A stretch of DNA of 64,000 nucleotides from Variovorax ginsengisoli (GTDB taxonomy: Bacteria; Pseudomonadota; Gammaproteobacteria; Burkholderiales; Burkholderiaceae_C), in assembly GCF_006438845.1 (NCBI RefSeq), contig NZ_RCZJ01000001.1, forward strand, positions 372,001 to 436,000. The letters are read 5' to 3'. The position numbers and the translations under genes were made by a program. Each line of letters begins with the position of its first letter. The first letter of the stretch is position 1. Below the pieces are notes generated by a model. It was not told the DNA's origin and did no database searches. It saw nothing but the letters and a program-made list of their open reading frames with translations. Shown here one piece after another: positions 14,886 through 24,118 of the stretch.

Positions 14886-15811
14886 CGGGGTGCGACGGCG
14901 GTCGGCCTCTCGGCGACAGCGCGGGTCAGTTGTGCCGCAGTCGCCTCGGGGTCGGTGACGGCAATGAGGGCGCGCACCATCGCCACCGAACCGACGCCGG
15001 TGGCGAGCACCGCCGGCAGCCGTTCGATGTCGATGCCGCCGATGGCCACCTGCGGGTAGCCGCGCAAGAGGCGCGCATAGGCCTCGAGCCGGGCGACGCC
15101 CTGTGGTGCGGTGGCCATCTTCTTGAGCGTGGTCGGGAACACGGCGCCCATTGCGATGTAGCTCGGGCTCACCGCGTCGGCGCGCACCATCTCGGCATAG
15201 CCGTGCGTGCTTACGCCCAGGCGCATGCCAGCGCTGCGCAGGGTTTGCAGCTCATCCGCGGTGAGCGCGTCGAGGTCTTCCTGCCCCAAGTGCACGCCGT
15301 ACGCCCCTGCGGTGGCGGCCGCTTGCCAATGGTCATTGATGAAGAGCAGGGCATCGGTGCCTCGCACTGCTTCGACGGCCGCCGTCACCTCGCGCGCGAC
15401 GGCGGCAGGGTCCGTCGATTTGTAGCGCAGCTGCACCGTCGGGACGCCGGCACGCGCCATGCGCCCGACCCATTGCGCATCGGGCAGCACGGCATAGAGA
15501 CCCAGGCGTTCGGGGCAGGGCGGAAACGCATCGCGCCGCGCCGCGGGCGGGAACTCGCCCAGGCCGAAGTCCGCGGATGCTTCGGGCCAGGCATGTGCAT
15601 CGAACTGCCCGGTGCGCAGGGTCTGCGCATGCCAGGCGCAGGCCAGGCATTCGGCGTCGGCATCGATGAAACCCAGCGTCATGCAGGCTTGTTTGGCTGC
15701 GCGATAGACGGGGTGGTCGCTTCGAAACACGACCACCGGCGGCACCACGGTGCCGAAGCGGTCGCCATGTGCACGCACGATGGCGGCGGCGAATTGCTGG
15801 ATGTCGTTCAT
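14882..15811 (-). CDS. thiE: Thiamine phosphate synthase with N-terminal extension
   Basis: 309 residues, joins HMP-PP and thiazole phosphate to thiamine phosphate. The catalytic TIM barrel starts near residue 103 ([11 protein letters not shown]) and shows [31 protein letters not shown] and AIGGI. The first ~100 residues are an extra domain with several Cys ([10 protein letters not shown]), not found in the ~210-residue standard enzyme; its role is unknown. ATG overlaps the thiG stop by 4 bases, and its stop overlaps the receptor start. Confidence 0.9.
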   Translation of the reverse strand: MNDIQQFAAAIVRAHGDRFGTVVPPVVVFRSDHPVYRAAKQACMTLGFIDADAECLACAWHAQTLRTGQFDAHAWPEASADFGLGEFPPAARRDAFPPCPERLGLYAVLPDAQWVGRMARAGVPTVQLRYKSTDPAAVAREVTAAVEAVRGTDALLFINDHWQAAATAGAYGVHLGQEDLDALTADELQTLRSAGMRLGVSTHGYAEMVRADAVSPSYIAMGAVFPTTLKKMATAPQGVARLEAYARLLRGYPQVAIGGIDIERLPAVLATGVGSVAMVRALIAVTDPEATAAQLTRAVAERPTAVAPR

Positions 15812-16632
15812 GGGGATGCGTGATGCCAAAAGGGCGTGCCGAGAACCGGCGTGCTGGGTTGGGCCGCGTCCTGCGCGGCCATCGCGCCCGCGCGGTGCGC
15901 GCTGCGGCCGGCCTGCACCGCGTCGGCAAAGGCACCGGCCATCGCGACCGGGTCCTGGGCCAGCGCCACGGCCGTGTTCAGCAGCACACCGTCGTACCCC
16001 CACTCCATCACCTGGCAGGCGTGCGAGGGCAGGCCGAGGCCTGCGTCGACGAGCAGCGGCACGTCGAGCCGCTCGCGCAGCAACTGCAACGCGTACGGAT
16101 TGATCGGCCCCTTGCCGGTGCCGATGGGTGCAGCCCACGGCATGACCGCCTGGCAGCCGACGTCGACCAGCCGCTGGCACAGCACCAAGTCGTCGGTGCA
16201 GTAGGGCAGCACTTGGAAGCCATCGCGGATCAGCAGTGACGCCGCTTCCACCAGGTTCAGCGTGTCGGGCTGCAGCGTGTAGTCGTCGCCGATGAGTTCG
16301 AGCTTGACCCACGGCGTGTCGAACAGCTCGCGTGCCATCTGCGCGGTGGCGATCACCTCCTGCACACCGTGGCAGCCCGCGGTGTTGGGCAGCACCGGCA
16401 CGCCGAGGCGGCGCAGCAAGGTCCAGAAGCCGTTGTCGTCCCGCTCTCCCGCGTTGGTGGCAGACGCAGCGGTCTGTCGGCGCAGCGACGCGGTGAGCAT
16501 CGCCGGCTGCGCGCGCCGCACCGCGGCTTCGAGCACGTCGGGCGACGGATAGCGGGCGGTGCCCAGCAGCAGCCGGCTGTGGAAGGTCTGGCCGTAGAGC
16601 ACCAGCGGGTCGTCGGATGTCGATGTGTTCAT
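15808..16632 (-). CDS. thiG: Thiazole synthase
   Basis: 274 residues. Makes the thiazole phosphate ring from DXP, dehydroglycine and ThiS-thiocarboxylate. Family blocks are present: [10 protein letters not shown] at the start, [44 protein letters not shown] and [12 protein letters not shown]. Catalytic Lys lies in VKLE. The C-terminal ~20 residues are longer than usual. It follows thiS by 4 bases and overlaps thiE. Confidence 0.95.
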   Translation of the reverse strand: MNTSTSDDPLVLYGQTFHSRLLLGTARYPSPDVLEAAVRRAQPAMLTASLRRQTAASATNAGERDDNGFWTLLRRLGVPVLPNTAGCHGVQEVIATAQMARELFDTPWVKLELIGDDYTLQPDTLNLVEAASLLIRDGFQVLPYCTDDLVLCQRLVDVGCQAVMPWAAPIGTGKGPINPYALQLLRERLDVPLLVDAGLGLPSHACQVMEWGYDGVLLNTAVALAQDPVAMAGAFADAVQAGRSAHRAGAMAAQDAAQPSTPVLGTPFWHHASP

Positions 16633-16636
16633 GGCG

Positions 16637-16834
16637 CTAGCCTCCTGTCACCGGGCGGATGACTTCGATGCGGTCGTCGTCGTGCAAGCCGTGTGCGGCG
16701 TAGGCCGAGCGCGGGACGAAGACGCGGTTGACGGCCACCGCGAAGGGCGGCACGGCGTTCAACGCGGTCAGCGCGTCGGCCACGGTGGCCGGCTCGGGCA
16801 GCGTGTGCGGGGTGTCGTTGATCCACACGTTCAT
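16637..16834 (-). CDS. thiS: Sulfur carrier protein ThiS
   Basis: 65 residues, ubiquitin-like fold, ending in the diagnostic Gly-Gly (RPVTGG) that is thiocarboxylated to deliver sulfur to the thiazole ring. The ATG at 16834 overlaps the thiO stop (ATGA). A longer frame upstream is only read-through of thiO in another frame. No thiF is seen in the window, so the activating enzyme must be elsewhere. Confidence 0.95.
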   Translation of the reverse strand: MNVWINDTPHTLPEPATVADALTALNAVPPFAVAVNRVFVPRSAYAAHGLHDDDRIEVIRPVTGG

Positions 16835-17928
16835 GCGGAGGTCTCCAGGGTTGTGACTGCCAGACCGAGCCGCGGCGCGAGCGCGGAGCGGCCGGTCGTC
16901 AGCAGTTCCATCGCCATGTCCAGCATCGCGGGCGCGATCAGGAAGCCATGGCGATAGAGGCCGTTGATTCGAAGGACGCGCGGGCTCGGCGACTCGACGG
17001 CGGGCAGGTTGTCGGGCAGGGTGGGCCGGCACTGTGTGGCGATCTCCAGAATGCGCGCCTCGGCGAAGCCGCTGTGCACGGCATAGGCCGCGCTCAGCAG
17101 TTCGAGCGTGGAGCGCACGCTGGCCGGCGACATGTCGGCGGATTCGATCTCGGTCGCGCCGATCACGTACACATCGTCGGGCTTCGGCGCGATGTAGAGC
17201 GGGTAGCGCGGATGCACGAGCCGCATGGGCCGTGTCAGCCGCACCTCGGGCGCGTGCACGCGGATCACTTCGCCGCGCACGCCGCGCAATGCATTCCACT
17301 GCGGGCGCGCGCCCAGGCCGCGGCAGTCGATCACACGCTCGTCAGGCGCAGGGATGAAGTCTTCGGGCGACTTGGGGCAGTGCCAATGCAACGTCACGTT
17401 CGGCATCGCTTCGAGCGCCTGACGCAACGCTGCCAACAGCGCGCGGTTGTCCAGCTGGCCTTCGTCCGGCAGGAACAGGCCCTGCGCGAAACGTGTGCCG
17501 AGTGCCGGCTCCAGCGCCGCGATGGCCGCACTGTCGACGCGCTGCATCGGCGGCAGTTCGGGCACCTGCTGGCCGGTGCGTTCGAGCACACGTGCGAGTC
17601 GCACTGCTTCGGCCGCGTCCTGTCGGTGCCACAGCACCAGCGTGCCCTCGCGCTGGAAGAAGACCGGCACATCGAGCGACGCCAGGATCGCCGGCCAACG
17701 CGCCAGCGCATGGTGCCCCATGCGCACCACCGACACTGGCGCCACGGCCGATTCGGCGAGCGGCGCGAGCATCGCCGCGGCCACGCGCGCGGCGGCGCCA
17801 TCGGCCTCCGGGCCGGCAACATCGAACAGCGCGACCTGGCAGCCGGCGCGTGCCAAAGTCAGCGCCATCAGGCGCCCCATGAGGCCGGCGCCGAGCACGT
17901 GGGCCACGTCGAAGGGCAGGGTCTTCAT
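16831..17928 (-). CDS. thiO: Glycine oxidase / FAD-dependent amino-acid oxidase
   Basis: 365 residues from the ATG at 17928. Supplies dehydroglycine for the thiazole ring by oxidising glycine with O2. FAD-binding box HVLGAGLMGRLMALTLARAG near residues 9-28; DAO-family signatures in the middle (CRGLGARPQW) and near the end (NGLYRHGFLIAPAM). First gene of the thiO-thiS-thiG-thiE-receptor unit; only 47 bases separate it from divergent thiD, so promoters must overlap. An upstream start at 17958 is less likely. Confidence 0.9.
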   Translation of the reverse strand: MKTLPFDVAHVLGAGLMGRLMALTLARAGCQVALFDVAGPEADGAAARVAAAMLAPLAESAVAPVSVVRMGHHALARWPAILASLDVPVFFQREGTLVLWHRQDAAEAVRLARVLERTGQQVPELPPMQRVDSAAIAALEPALGTRFAQGLFLPDEGQLDNRALLAALRQALEAMPNVTLHWHCPKSPEDFIPAPDERVIDCRGLGARPQWNALRGVRGEVIRVHAPEVRLTRPMRLVHPRYPLYIAPKPDDVYVIGATEIESADMSPASVRSTLELLSAAYAVHSGFAEARILEIATQCRPTLPDNLPAVESPSPRVLRINGLYRHGFLIAPAMLDMAMELLTTGRSALAPRLGLAVTTLETSA

Positions 17929-17975
17929 GGTGTGGGCGCGACGGCGCACTGCGCGCATCGCCCATAATTTTCGGC

Positions 17976-18854
17976 ATGACCCTCACGCCCACCTCGCTCC
18001 CGAAGCCGACGCATCGCTATGCACGCGTGCTCACCATCGCCGGCTCCGACAGCGGCGGCGGTGCCGGCATCCAGGCCGACCTGAAGACCTTCGCCGCGCT
18101 CGGCTGCTACGGCATGACGGCCATCACCGCGCTCACCGCGCAGAACACGCGGGGCGTCGCCGGCATCCACGGCGTGCCGCCCGAATTCTTGAAGGCGCAG
18201 ATCCGGGCCGTGGTCGAGGACATCGGCGTCGACGCCGTCAAGCTCGGTATGCTGCATGCGCCGGAGATCGTCGAAGTGGTGGCCTGGGCCATCGAGCACT
18301 ACCGCCTGCCGAACGTGGTGCTCGACCCGGTGATGGTCGCGACCAGTGGCGACCGGCTGATCGCGCAGGAGACCGTCGCGGTGTTGGTGCGCGAGCTGTT
18401 CCCGCGCGCCGTGTTGGTGACGCCCAACCTCGACGAGGCGGCGCTGCTCGTCGGCCACGCGATCGGTGGCATCGACGCGCTCGACGGCGCCGCCGACGCG
18501 TTGCTCGCGCTGGGCGCGCGCGGTGTGCTGCTCAAGGGTGGCCACCTGCCCGGCGACGCGGTGGTCGACGTGCTGGTGCAGCAGGGCGGCGCGCGGCAGC
18601 GCTACGCATCGCAGCGGATCGCCAGCCGAAATCTGCACGGCACCGGCTGCACGCTGTCGTCCGCCATCGCCGCGCACCTGGCGCTGGGCCACGCCTTGGC
18701 CGAAGCCGTGGCGCTCGCGCGCGCCTACGTGCTCGGCGCGATGGCTGCCGGTGCCGACGTGGCGGTGGGTGAAGGCCATGGCCCGCTCAACCACGGCTTC
18801 GCGCCAGTGCCGACACATCGCCTGCCGCTGGCCGTGCCGCACGCGGCCGCGTGA
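17976..18854 (+). CDS. thiD: Hydroxymethylpyrimidine/phosphomethylpyrimidine kinase
   Basis: 292 residues. Phosphorylates HMP twice for thiamine phosphate synthesis. Ribokinase-fold motifs: TIAGSDSGGGAGIQADLK near the start, DPVMVATSGD in the middle, HGTGCTLSSAIAA as the ATP/anion-hole box. No clear ribosome site precedes the ATG; a CATAAT at 17963-17968 would place transcription start at or next to the ATG, so the message may be leaderless. Its last 68 bases overlap the 3' end of the convergent permease gene. Confidence 0.93.
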   Translation: MTLTPTSLPKPTHRYARVLTIAGSDSGGGAGIQADLKTFAALGCYGMTAITALTAQNTRGVAGIHGVPPEFLKAQIRAVVEDIGVDAVKLGMLHAPEIVEVVAWAIEHYRLPNVVLDPVMVATSGDRLIAQETVAVLVRELFPRAVLVTPNLDEAALLVGHAIGGIDALDGAADALLALGARGVLLKGGHLPGDAVVDVLVQQGGARQRYASQRIASRNLHGTGCTLSSAIAAHLALGHALAEAVALARAYVLGAMAAGADVAVGEGHGPLNHGFAPVPTHRLPLAVPHAAA

Positions 18855-20130
18855 GGGCCGACAACGCGAAGGTGAATGCGAGCGTCGGTAGCGCCGAGCC
18901 CCACTGCGGCGCCCAGGCCGCGCACGCGTGGTACACGGCGATGCCCGCCACCCACAGCAGCGCGGCAGGCCAGTCGACACGCCGCGTGCCGACGGCCACA
19001 GCGCCCCAGCCCAGACGCCCGAGGATCACGCCGTAAAGGGGCACGAACACCGAGCTGAGCATCAGCAGGAAGGGCTCGAGCGCGTGCATGGGCAGCACCA
19101 ACGCCAAGCCGATGCACAGCACGGCCAACACCAGGCCCCAGCGTCGCACGCTCCAGCGCGGCCGCAGGCTGTGGGCCGACACCGAGCCCGAGTACACGTC
19201 GCCGTAGGCGTTGTCGAGCTCGTCGATGAGGATCAGCCCGAGCGCGAGCAGGCCGCCCTGCGCAAGCAGCAGCGCCGTGACCAGCGAGGTGCCGGGCTCG
19301 GCCACGCTCACCACCATCACGCCCAGCGCGTAGCACCAGACGTTGGCCAGCAGATAGCCAAGCCAGGTGCCGCCGAAGGCGCCGCCCAGTCCGCGGCCGG
19401 CGCGGTGGCCATGCCGCGCGTAGTCGGCCACCAGTGGCAGCCACGACACCGGCATCGCGATCACCAGATCGAGCGCGCCGAACATGCCCATGCCGCCGTT
19501 GCCCGGGCGCGACCAGAAGGTGTCGAAGCCCTTGGCGTGCAGCTGCGTCGCGAACTGCCAGGTGAGCCACACCAGCGAGAGCACCACCAGCGGCAAGCCG
19601 AAGCGACTGACGAAGCGGCGCACCAACGTGACCATCGAGCCGGCCAGCAGTGCCAGCAGCACGGCGCCCCACAGCAGCGTCGTGAGCACCGTGCCCAGCG
19701 GTCCGGCGGTCGCCAGGCCGAAGGCTTGCTGCCCGATCGCCTGCGTGCCTTCGCGCATCACGACCAGTTCGAAAGTGGTCCACCCGATCAGTTGAACGAT
19801 GTTGAGCACCACCGGCAGCCGAGCGAAGGCACCGCCGTACGTCGCGTGCATCAGCCCGGCGCTCGCCAGCCCGCTCTCGCAGCCGACGCGCGCGGTCCAG
19901 GCGAGCAGGCCCGCACCGATGCAGGAGCCGAACACGATGGCAATGACCGCATCGCGTGTGCCGACTGCGGGCACCAGGTAGGCGCCGATCTGCATCACGA
20001 GCAGCCCCACCCCGAGACTGAACCACAACGCAGCGTGCGTGTGCCATTGAAAGACCCGCTGTGCATCGGTCACGGGCGTGAGCGCCTCGTTGCCTTGCAT
20101 AGCGGCGTGCGTGTCGGTCGTTGTTGCCAT
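18787..20130 (-). CDS. cytX: CytX-like NCS1 permease, probable HMP transporter
   Basis: 447 residues with about 12 membrane segments and the NCS1 (cytosine/purine/HMP) pattern: WFSLGVGLLVMQIGAYLVP at TM1 and the MPVSWLPLVADYARHG box in the middle. The TPP riboswitch upstream ties it to thiamine, so import of hydroxymethylpyrimidine or a related pyrimidine is likely. GGGAG stands 9 bases before the ATG. The 3' end overlaps thiD by 68 bases antisense. Confidence 0.85.
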   Translation of the reverse strand: MATTTDTHAAMQGNEALTPVTDAQRVFQWHTHAALWFSLGVGLLVMQIGAYLVPAVGTRDAVIAIVFGSCIGAGLLAWTARVGCESGLASAGLMHATYGGAFARLPVVLNIVQLIGWTTFELVVMREGTQAIGQQAFGLATAGPLGTVLTTLLWGAVLLALLAGSMVTLVRRFVSRFGLPLVVLSLVWLTWQFATQLHAKGFDTFWSRPGNGGMGMFGALDLVIAMPVSWLPLVADYARHGHRAGRGLGGAFGGTWLGYLLANVWCYALGVMVVSVAEPGTSLVTALLLAQGGLLALGLILIDELDNAYGDVYSGSVSAHSLRPRWSVRRWGLVLAVLCIGLALVLPMHALEPFLLMLSSVFVPLYGVILGRLGWGAVAVGTRRVDWPAALLWVAGIAVYHACAAWAPQWGSALPTLAFTFALSALTRPRAARPAAGDVSALARSRG

Positions 20131-20247
20131 TCATTTGCTCCCGTGCAAATTGTTTGGCAGGTGGGCGTGGCCCGAATGCGCATGGCGCGCGCCCGGCGAG
20201 CCGAAGATCGGCGTGTGGGCATGCGACATCACGGCTTTTCGGGCCGG

Positions 20248-20332
20248 CTTCCCTGCGCGAGGATTACCTCAATCAGGTTCAAAGGGACTCTCTCAGCCAA
20301 TGCACTCACGTGCATCGGCACCCCTAGCGGTG
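20248..20332 (-). ncRNA. TPP riboswitch (THI element)
   Basis: Minus-strand leader with the conserved TPP-aptamer parts in order: AGGGGTGCC, a hairpin, GGCTGAGA, CCCTTTGAACCTGAT and GTAAT followed by the closing strand. It lies about 118 bases before the cytX ATG. When TPP is bound, expression of cytX should fall. A TACAAT on the minus strand (20363-20368) is a possible promoter -10. The pairing that hides the ribosome site was not worked out. Confidence 0.93.
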
Positions 20333-20398
20333 ACTTCGTCGCAGAACGGCGAAGCGGGTCGGATTGTAGGCGCAGTCGTGGCCGACCGGCCGGCGCGA

Positions 20399-21424
20399 TC
20401 AGCCGGGTGCCACGCCCAGCAGTCGGTGCAGCCGCGTGCTGGTGGTCGTGTATTGCAGCGGGATGGCCTTGCCCGGGAACACGATGGCCGCGGCGCCCCA
20501 GGCGGCCAGCGTGGCCTCGTGGAAGCCGCAGACGATCAATTTGCGCTTGCCCGGGTAGGTGTTGATGTCGCCGACCGCGAAGACGCCCGGCGCGCGCGTC
20601 TCGAACTTCTCGGTGTCGACCGGCACCTGCTTGCGCTCGAGCTCGAGGCCCCATTCGGCGATCGGGCCGAGGCGGGGCGAGATGCCCAGGCAGGCGATCA
20701 ACGCGTCGATGGGACGCGACACGATGCGTGTGTCGGGCAGCGTCACTTCCAGCTCGTCGCCGTCGAAGCCCGAGGGCTGGCCGACAACGAAGCCCAGCGT
20801 GCCGTCCGCGACGTGCGCACGCAGTGCCGCGACCCGTGCCGGGTCGGCCTGGAAGCCGTCGCGCCGGTGCAGCAGCGTCACATGGGCGGCTTGCCCGACC
20901 AGCGCCAGCGCGGTGTCGAGCGCCGCGTCGTCGCCGCCCTGGACCACCACCGACTGCCCGGCGAATCGGCCGAGATCTGCAGGGTGATAGAAAAGCTTTG
21001 AGCCCTCGAAGGCGTCGATGCCCTCGACCGTGACGCGCCGCGGCACAAAGGCGCCCACGCCGGCGGCGATGAAGACGGTCTTGGCGATGAACTCGCTGCC
21101 GCGGTCGGTGCCCAGGCGCCAGCGCCCGTCGGGCTCGCGCGCCAGCGTGGCGACCTGCTCTCCCAGGTGCATCGTCGGCCTGAAGGGCGCCACCTGCGCC
21201 AGCAATGCGTCGACCAGGCCTTGGCCGGTGGTCGCCGGCGTGCCGGGAATGTCGTAGAGCGGCTTGTTGCCGTAGAGCTCGGCGCACTGGCCGCCCGCAT
21301 GGGGCAGCGTGTCGACGATGTGGCAGGAAATCTCGAGCAAGCCCAGTTGAAAGGCCTGGAACAGCCCGACCGGGCCGGCGCCGATGATCAGTGCGTCGGT
21401 CTCGATCGGTGCGCGCGCAGACAT
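20399..21424 (-). CDS. Ferredoxin/flavodoxin-NADP+ reductase, thioredoxin-reductase-like
   Basis: 341 residues. FAD box ALIIGAGPVGLFQAFQLG near residue 12, NADPH part VVVQGGDDAALDTALAL, and VFAVGDINTYPGKRKLIVCGFHEA near the end. There is no CxxC redox pair, so it is of the YumC/FNR type, not thioredoxin reductase. It follows fdxA by 7 bases, so it probably reduces that ferredoxin with NADPH. The unit stands next to the sulfate-assimilation genes, whose sulfite reductase has no CysJ partner here. Confidence 0.88.
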   Translation of the reverse strand: MSARAPIETDALIIGAGPVGLFQAFQLGLLEISCHIVDTLPHAGGQCAELYGNKPLYDIPGTPATTGQGLVDALLAQVAPFRPTMHLGEQVATLAREPDGRWRLGTDRGSEFIAKTVFIAAGVGAFVPRRVTVEGIDAFEGSKLFYHPADLGRFAGQSVVVQGGDDAALDTALALVGQAAHVTLLHRRDGFQADPARVAALRAHVADGTLGFVVGQPSGFDGDELEVTLPDTRIVSRPIDALIACLGISPRLGPIAEWGLELERKQVPVDTEKFETRAPGVFAVGDINTYPGKRKLIVCGFHEATLAAWGAAAIVFPGKAIPLQYTTTSTRLHRLLGVAPG

Positions 21425-21431
21425 CGGCGCG

Positions 21432-21761
21432 TTACTTCACCAACTCGGCGATCTTGTTCGGCTTGTCTTTCCAGTCGTCGGCATCGGCCAGCGGCGCCTT
21501 GCGCTTGGTGATGCTCTTCCAGCCATCGGCCAAGGCGAGCTCGGCGTTGAGCTTGATGAAGGCGAGCTGGTCGGCCGGCAGGTCTTCTTCCGCGAAGATG
21601 GCGTTGGCCGGGCATTCGGGGATGCAAACGGCGCAGTCGATGCATTCGTCCGGATCGATCACCAGCATGTTCGGGCCTTCGCGGAAACAGTCCACGGGGC
21701 ACACGTCGACGCAATCGGTGTATTTGCAGCGGATGCAGTTTTCGGAGACGACGTGGGTCAT
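21432..21761 (-). CDS. fdxA: 7Fe-type ferredoxin FdxA
   Basis: 109 residues. Two cluster motifs at the N-terminus: [17 protein letters not shown] and [16 protein letters not shown], the pattern of a 3Fe-4S plus 4Fe-4S ferredoxin, followed by a ~50-residue helical tail usual for proteobacterial FdxA. Forms an operon with the reductase. Probable electron donor for sulfite reductase or other redox enzymes. Confidence 0.95.
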   Translation of the reverse strand: MTHVVSENCIRCKYTDCVDVCPVDCFREGPNMLVIDPDECIDCAVCIPECPANAIFAEEDLPADQLAFIKLNAELALADGWKSITKRKAPLADADDWKDKPNKIAELVK

Positions 21762-21835
21762 GGGAGTCTGTGCCGGTGGTTCGCGGCGAAGTGAGATCGG
21801 GGGGAACCCGGCATTTTAAAGGCTTGTGGCGGGCT

Positions 21836-23158
21836 TCACGCCGCCGCCGGACGAACCAGCACCGCGGCCGCGGTCTTGTGGGTGGCCGTATCGACCAGCA
21901 CCATCGAACCGAGCGCCCGCGAGCGGGTGAAGGGCAGCACCGCCAGCGGCTGCTGGAGCGCCAGCACCACGTCGCCGATGGCGTTGGCTTCGAGCTGGGC
22001 GGCGGGCCTGGCTTCGAGCGTGGCGATGTCCACGCGGTCGACGATGCGCGCCACCTTGGCCTTGACCCAGCGGTGCCCCTGCAGCGCCCAGTAGATGCGA
22101 CCGGGTACCAGCGGCTCGTCGTCGAGCCAGGCGACCGTCGCGGTGAGTTCGCGCGTCGGCGTGAAGGCGTCGGGCGCCAGCAGCCAGTCGCCGCGCGACA
22201 CGTCGAGTTCGCGGTCGAGCACGATGCCGGCGCTGTGGCCGGCGTGCACCGTCTTCGGCTGGCGCGTATGGCCCAGCACCTGCGCCACCGTGGCGGTCTG
22301 ACCGCTGGGCATGACAGTGACCTGCTGGCCGGGTTCGACATGACCGCTGGCCACGCGACCCCAGAACACGCGTCGGCCCTGCGAGGTGTCGGCTGACGAC
22401 GAGAACTTCTCGACCCACTGGACCGGGAAGGCGAAGGGCACGTCTTCATCCTGCGCGGTCACAGGCAGGCCTTCGAGCAGGTCGAGAAGCGCCGGGCCGT
22501 CGTAGCCGCACCAGCCTTCGTGGGCGGTCACGACGTTCCAGCCCTTGAGCGCCGAGATCGGCACGATGGCGGCGACCTGCACGCCGGCACTGGCGGCAAA
22601 AGCGTTCAGCGCGGTCGAGATGCGGTCGAAGGCCAGTTCGGCGTCGGTGATGGCGTCGAGCTTGTTGACCGCGAAGACGATCGACTGCACGCGCAGCAGG
22701 TGGCACAGCAGGGCATGGCGGCGGGTCTGCGCGAGCAGTTCGCCCTTCACGACCTCGCCGTCGCTGACCTCGGCGGCCCACGCCAGCTTGGTGGCGTCGA
22801 CCAGCACGACGGCGGCGTCGGCGCTCGAGGCGGCCGTCACCATGTTGCGGGTGTACTGCTCATGGCCCGGCGCGTCGCCGATGATGAACTTGCGCTTCGC
22901 GGTCGCGAAGTAGCGGTAGGCCACGTCGATGGTGATGCCCTGCTCGCGCTCGGCCGAGAGGCCGTCGGTCAGCAACGCCAGGTCGGTCTCGCCGCCGCGC
23001 TGCACGCCGGCCAGCTGGTCTTGCAGCACGGTCTTGCTGTCGACCAGCAGGCGACCGATGAGCGTGCTCTTGCCGTCGTCGACCGAGCCGCAGGTGATGA
23101 AGCGCAGGGCCGCGCCGGTGTCGGCAGCGATGTTGGATTCGAGGGTGGTGGTGGTCAT
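21836..23158 (-). CDS. cysN: Sulfate adenylyltransferase subunit 1 (GTPase)
   Basis: 440 residues. GTPase subunit of ATP sulfurylase, driving APS formation. EF-Tu-like motifs: GSVDDGKSTLIG (P-loop), DAPGHEQYTRNM (G3) and AVNKLD (G4), then two beta-barrel domains. Length is that of CysN alone, with no fused APS kinase (CysC). Start overlaps the cysD stop by one base. Confidence 0.95.
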   Translation of the reverse strand: MTTTTLESNIAADTGAALRFITCGSVDDGKSTLIGRLLVDSKTVLQDQLAGVQRGGETDLALLTDGLSAEREQGITIDVAYRYFATAKRKFIIGDAPGHEQYTRNMVTAASSADAAVVLVDATKLAWAAEVSDGEVVKGELLAQTRRHALLCHLLRVQSIVFAVNKLDAITDAELAFDRISTALNAFAASAGVQVAAIVPISALKGWNVVTAHEGWCGYDGPALLDLLEGLPVTAQDEDVPFAFPVQWVEKFSSSADTSQGRRVFWGRVASGHVEPGQQVTVMPSGQTATVAQVLGHTRQPKTVHAGHSAGIVLDRELDVSRGDWLLAPDAFTPTRELTATVAWLDDEPLVPGRIYWALQGHRWVKAKVARIVDRVDIATLEARPAAQLEANAIGDVVLALQQPLAVLPFTRSRALGSMVLVDTATHKTAAAVLVRPAAA

Positions 23159-24108
23159 CAGAAGTACCCGTCCTTCTTGCGCTTCTCCATCGAAGCTTCC
23201 GAGGTCATGTCATCCATGCGCGTGGCACCGCGCTCGCTCACGTCGACGCTCAGCGTTTCCAGCACCACGTCGCCGGCATCGGCCGCGAGGCTGGCCACCG
23301 GGCAGGTGGTCGTGATGTCGCCCACGGTGCGGAAGCGCACGTCGCGCGTCTGCACCGTCTCGCCGTCGCGCGGCGGGGTCAGCGGTGTCACGGGCACCAG
23401 CAGGCCGCGACGCTCCACCACCTCCCGCTTGTGCGTGTAGTAGATCGAGGGCAGGGCGATGGCCTCGCGTTCGATGTACTGCCACACGTCGAGCTCGGTC
23501 CAGTTCGAGATCGGGAACACGCGGAAGTGCTCGCCGGGCGCGAGGCGTGTATTGAACAGCGTCCAGAGTTCGGGGCGCTGGTCTTTCGGCTGCCATTGGC
23601 CGAAGGCGTCGCGGTGCGAAAAGATGCGCTCCTTGGCGCGCGCCTTTTCCTCGTCACGGCGGGCGCCGCCGATGAGTGCATCGAAGCGAAATTCCTCGAT
23701 CGCCTCAAGCAGCGTGACCGACTGGTGCGCGTTGCGTGATTCGCCCGGGTGCGCGAGACGCACCGTGCCTCGCTTCATGGAGTCTTCCACGCTGCGCACG
23801 ATCAGTTCGGCGCCCAGTTCCTTCGCGCGGAGGTCGCGGAAGTCGGTCACTTCGGGGAAGTTGTGGCCGGTGTCGATCATCAGCAGCGGGTAGGGCAGGC
23901 GGCCCGTGCCGAATGCCTTCTCGGCGCACTTGAGCAGCACCAGCGAATCCTTGCCGCCGGAGAACAGCAGTGTCGGGCGCTCGAAGGCGGCGGCGACCTC
24001 GCGCAGGATGAAGATCGCTTCTTCCTCGAGCGCGTCGAGGTGCGTGTTGGACAGTTGCGCAGGGGAGTGCATCGGTTGCAGCAATTCGGAGTCGGTGCGG
24101 GCGTTCAT
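23158..24108 (-). CDS. cysD: Sulfate adenylyltransferase subunit 2
   Basis: 316 residues. Catalytic subunit that makes APS from sulfate and ATP. PP-loop SGGKDSLVLL near residue 50, then LLMIDTGHNFPEV, IGGARRDEEKARAKER and WTELDVWQYI. Located 10 bases after cysH and overlapping cysN by one base, so the three form one operon. Confidence 0.95.
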   Translation of the reverse strand: MNARTDSELLQPMHSPAQLSNTHLDALEEEAIFILREVAAAFERPTLLFSGGKDSLVLLKCAEKAFGTGRLPYPLLMIDTGHNFPEVTDFRDLRAKELGAELIVRSVEDSMKRGTVRLAHPGESRNAHQSVTLLEAIEEFRFDALIGGARRDEEKARAKERIFSHRDAFGQWQPKDQRPELWTLFNTRLAPGEHFRVFPISNWTELDVWQYIEREAIALPSIYYTHKREVVERRGLLVPVTPLTPPRDGETVQTRDVRFRTVGDITTTCPVASLAADAGDVVLETLSVDVSERGATRMDDMTSEASMEKRKKDGYF

Positions 24109-24118
24109 CGGAAGGTCC

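Noticed and set aside
13173..15059. 628-residue plus-strand frame
   Set aside because: Antisense to the TonB receptor and thiE, both of which have clear family motifs.
17929..17975. Second TPP riboswitch between thiO and thiD
   Set aside because: The gap is only 47 bases and has none of the conserved aptamer segments.
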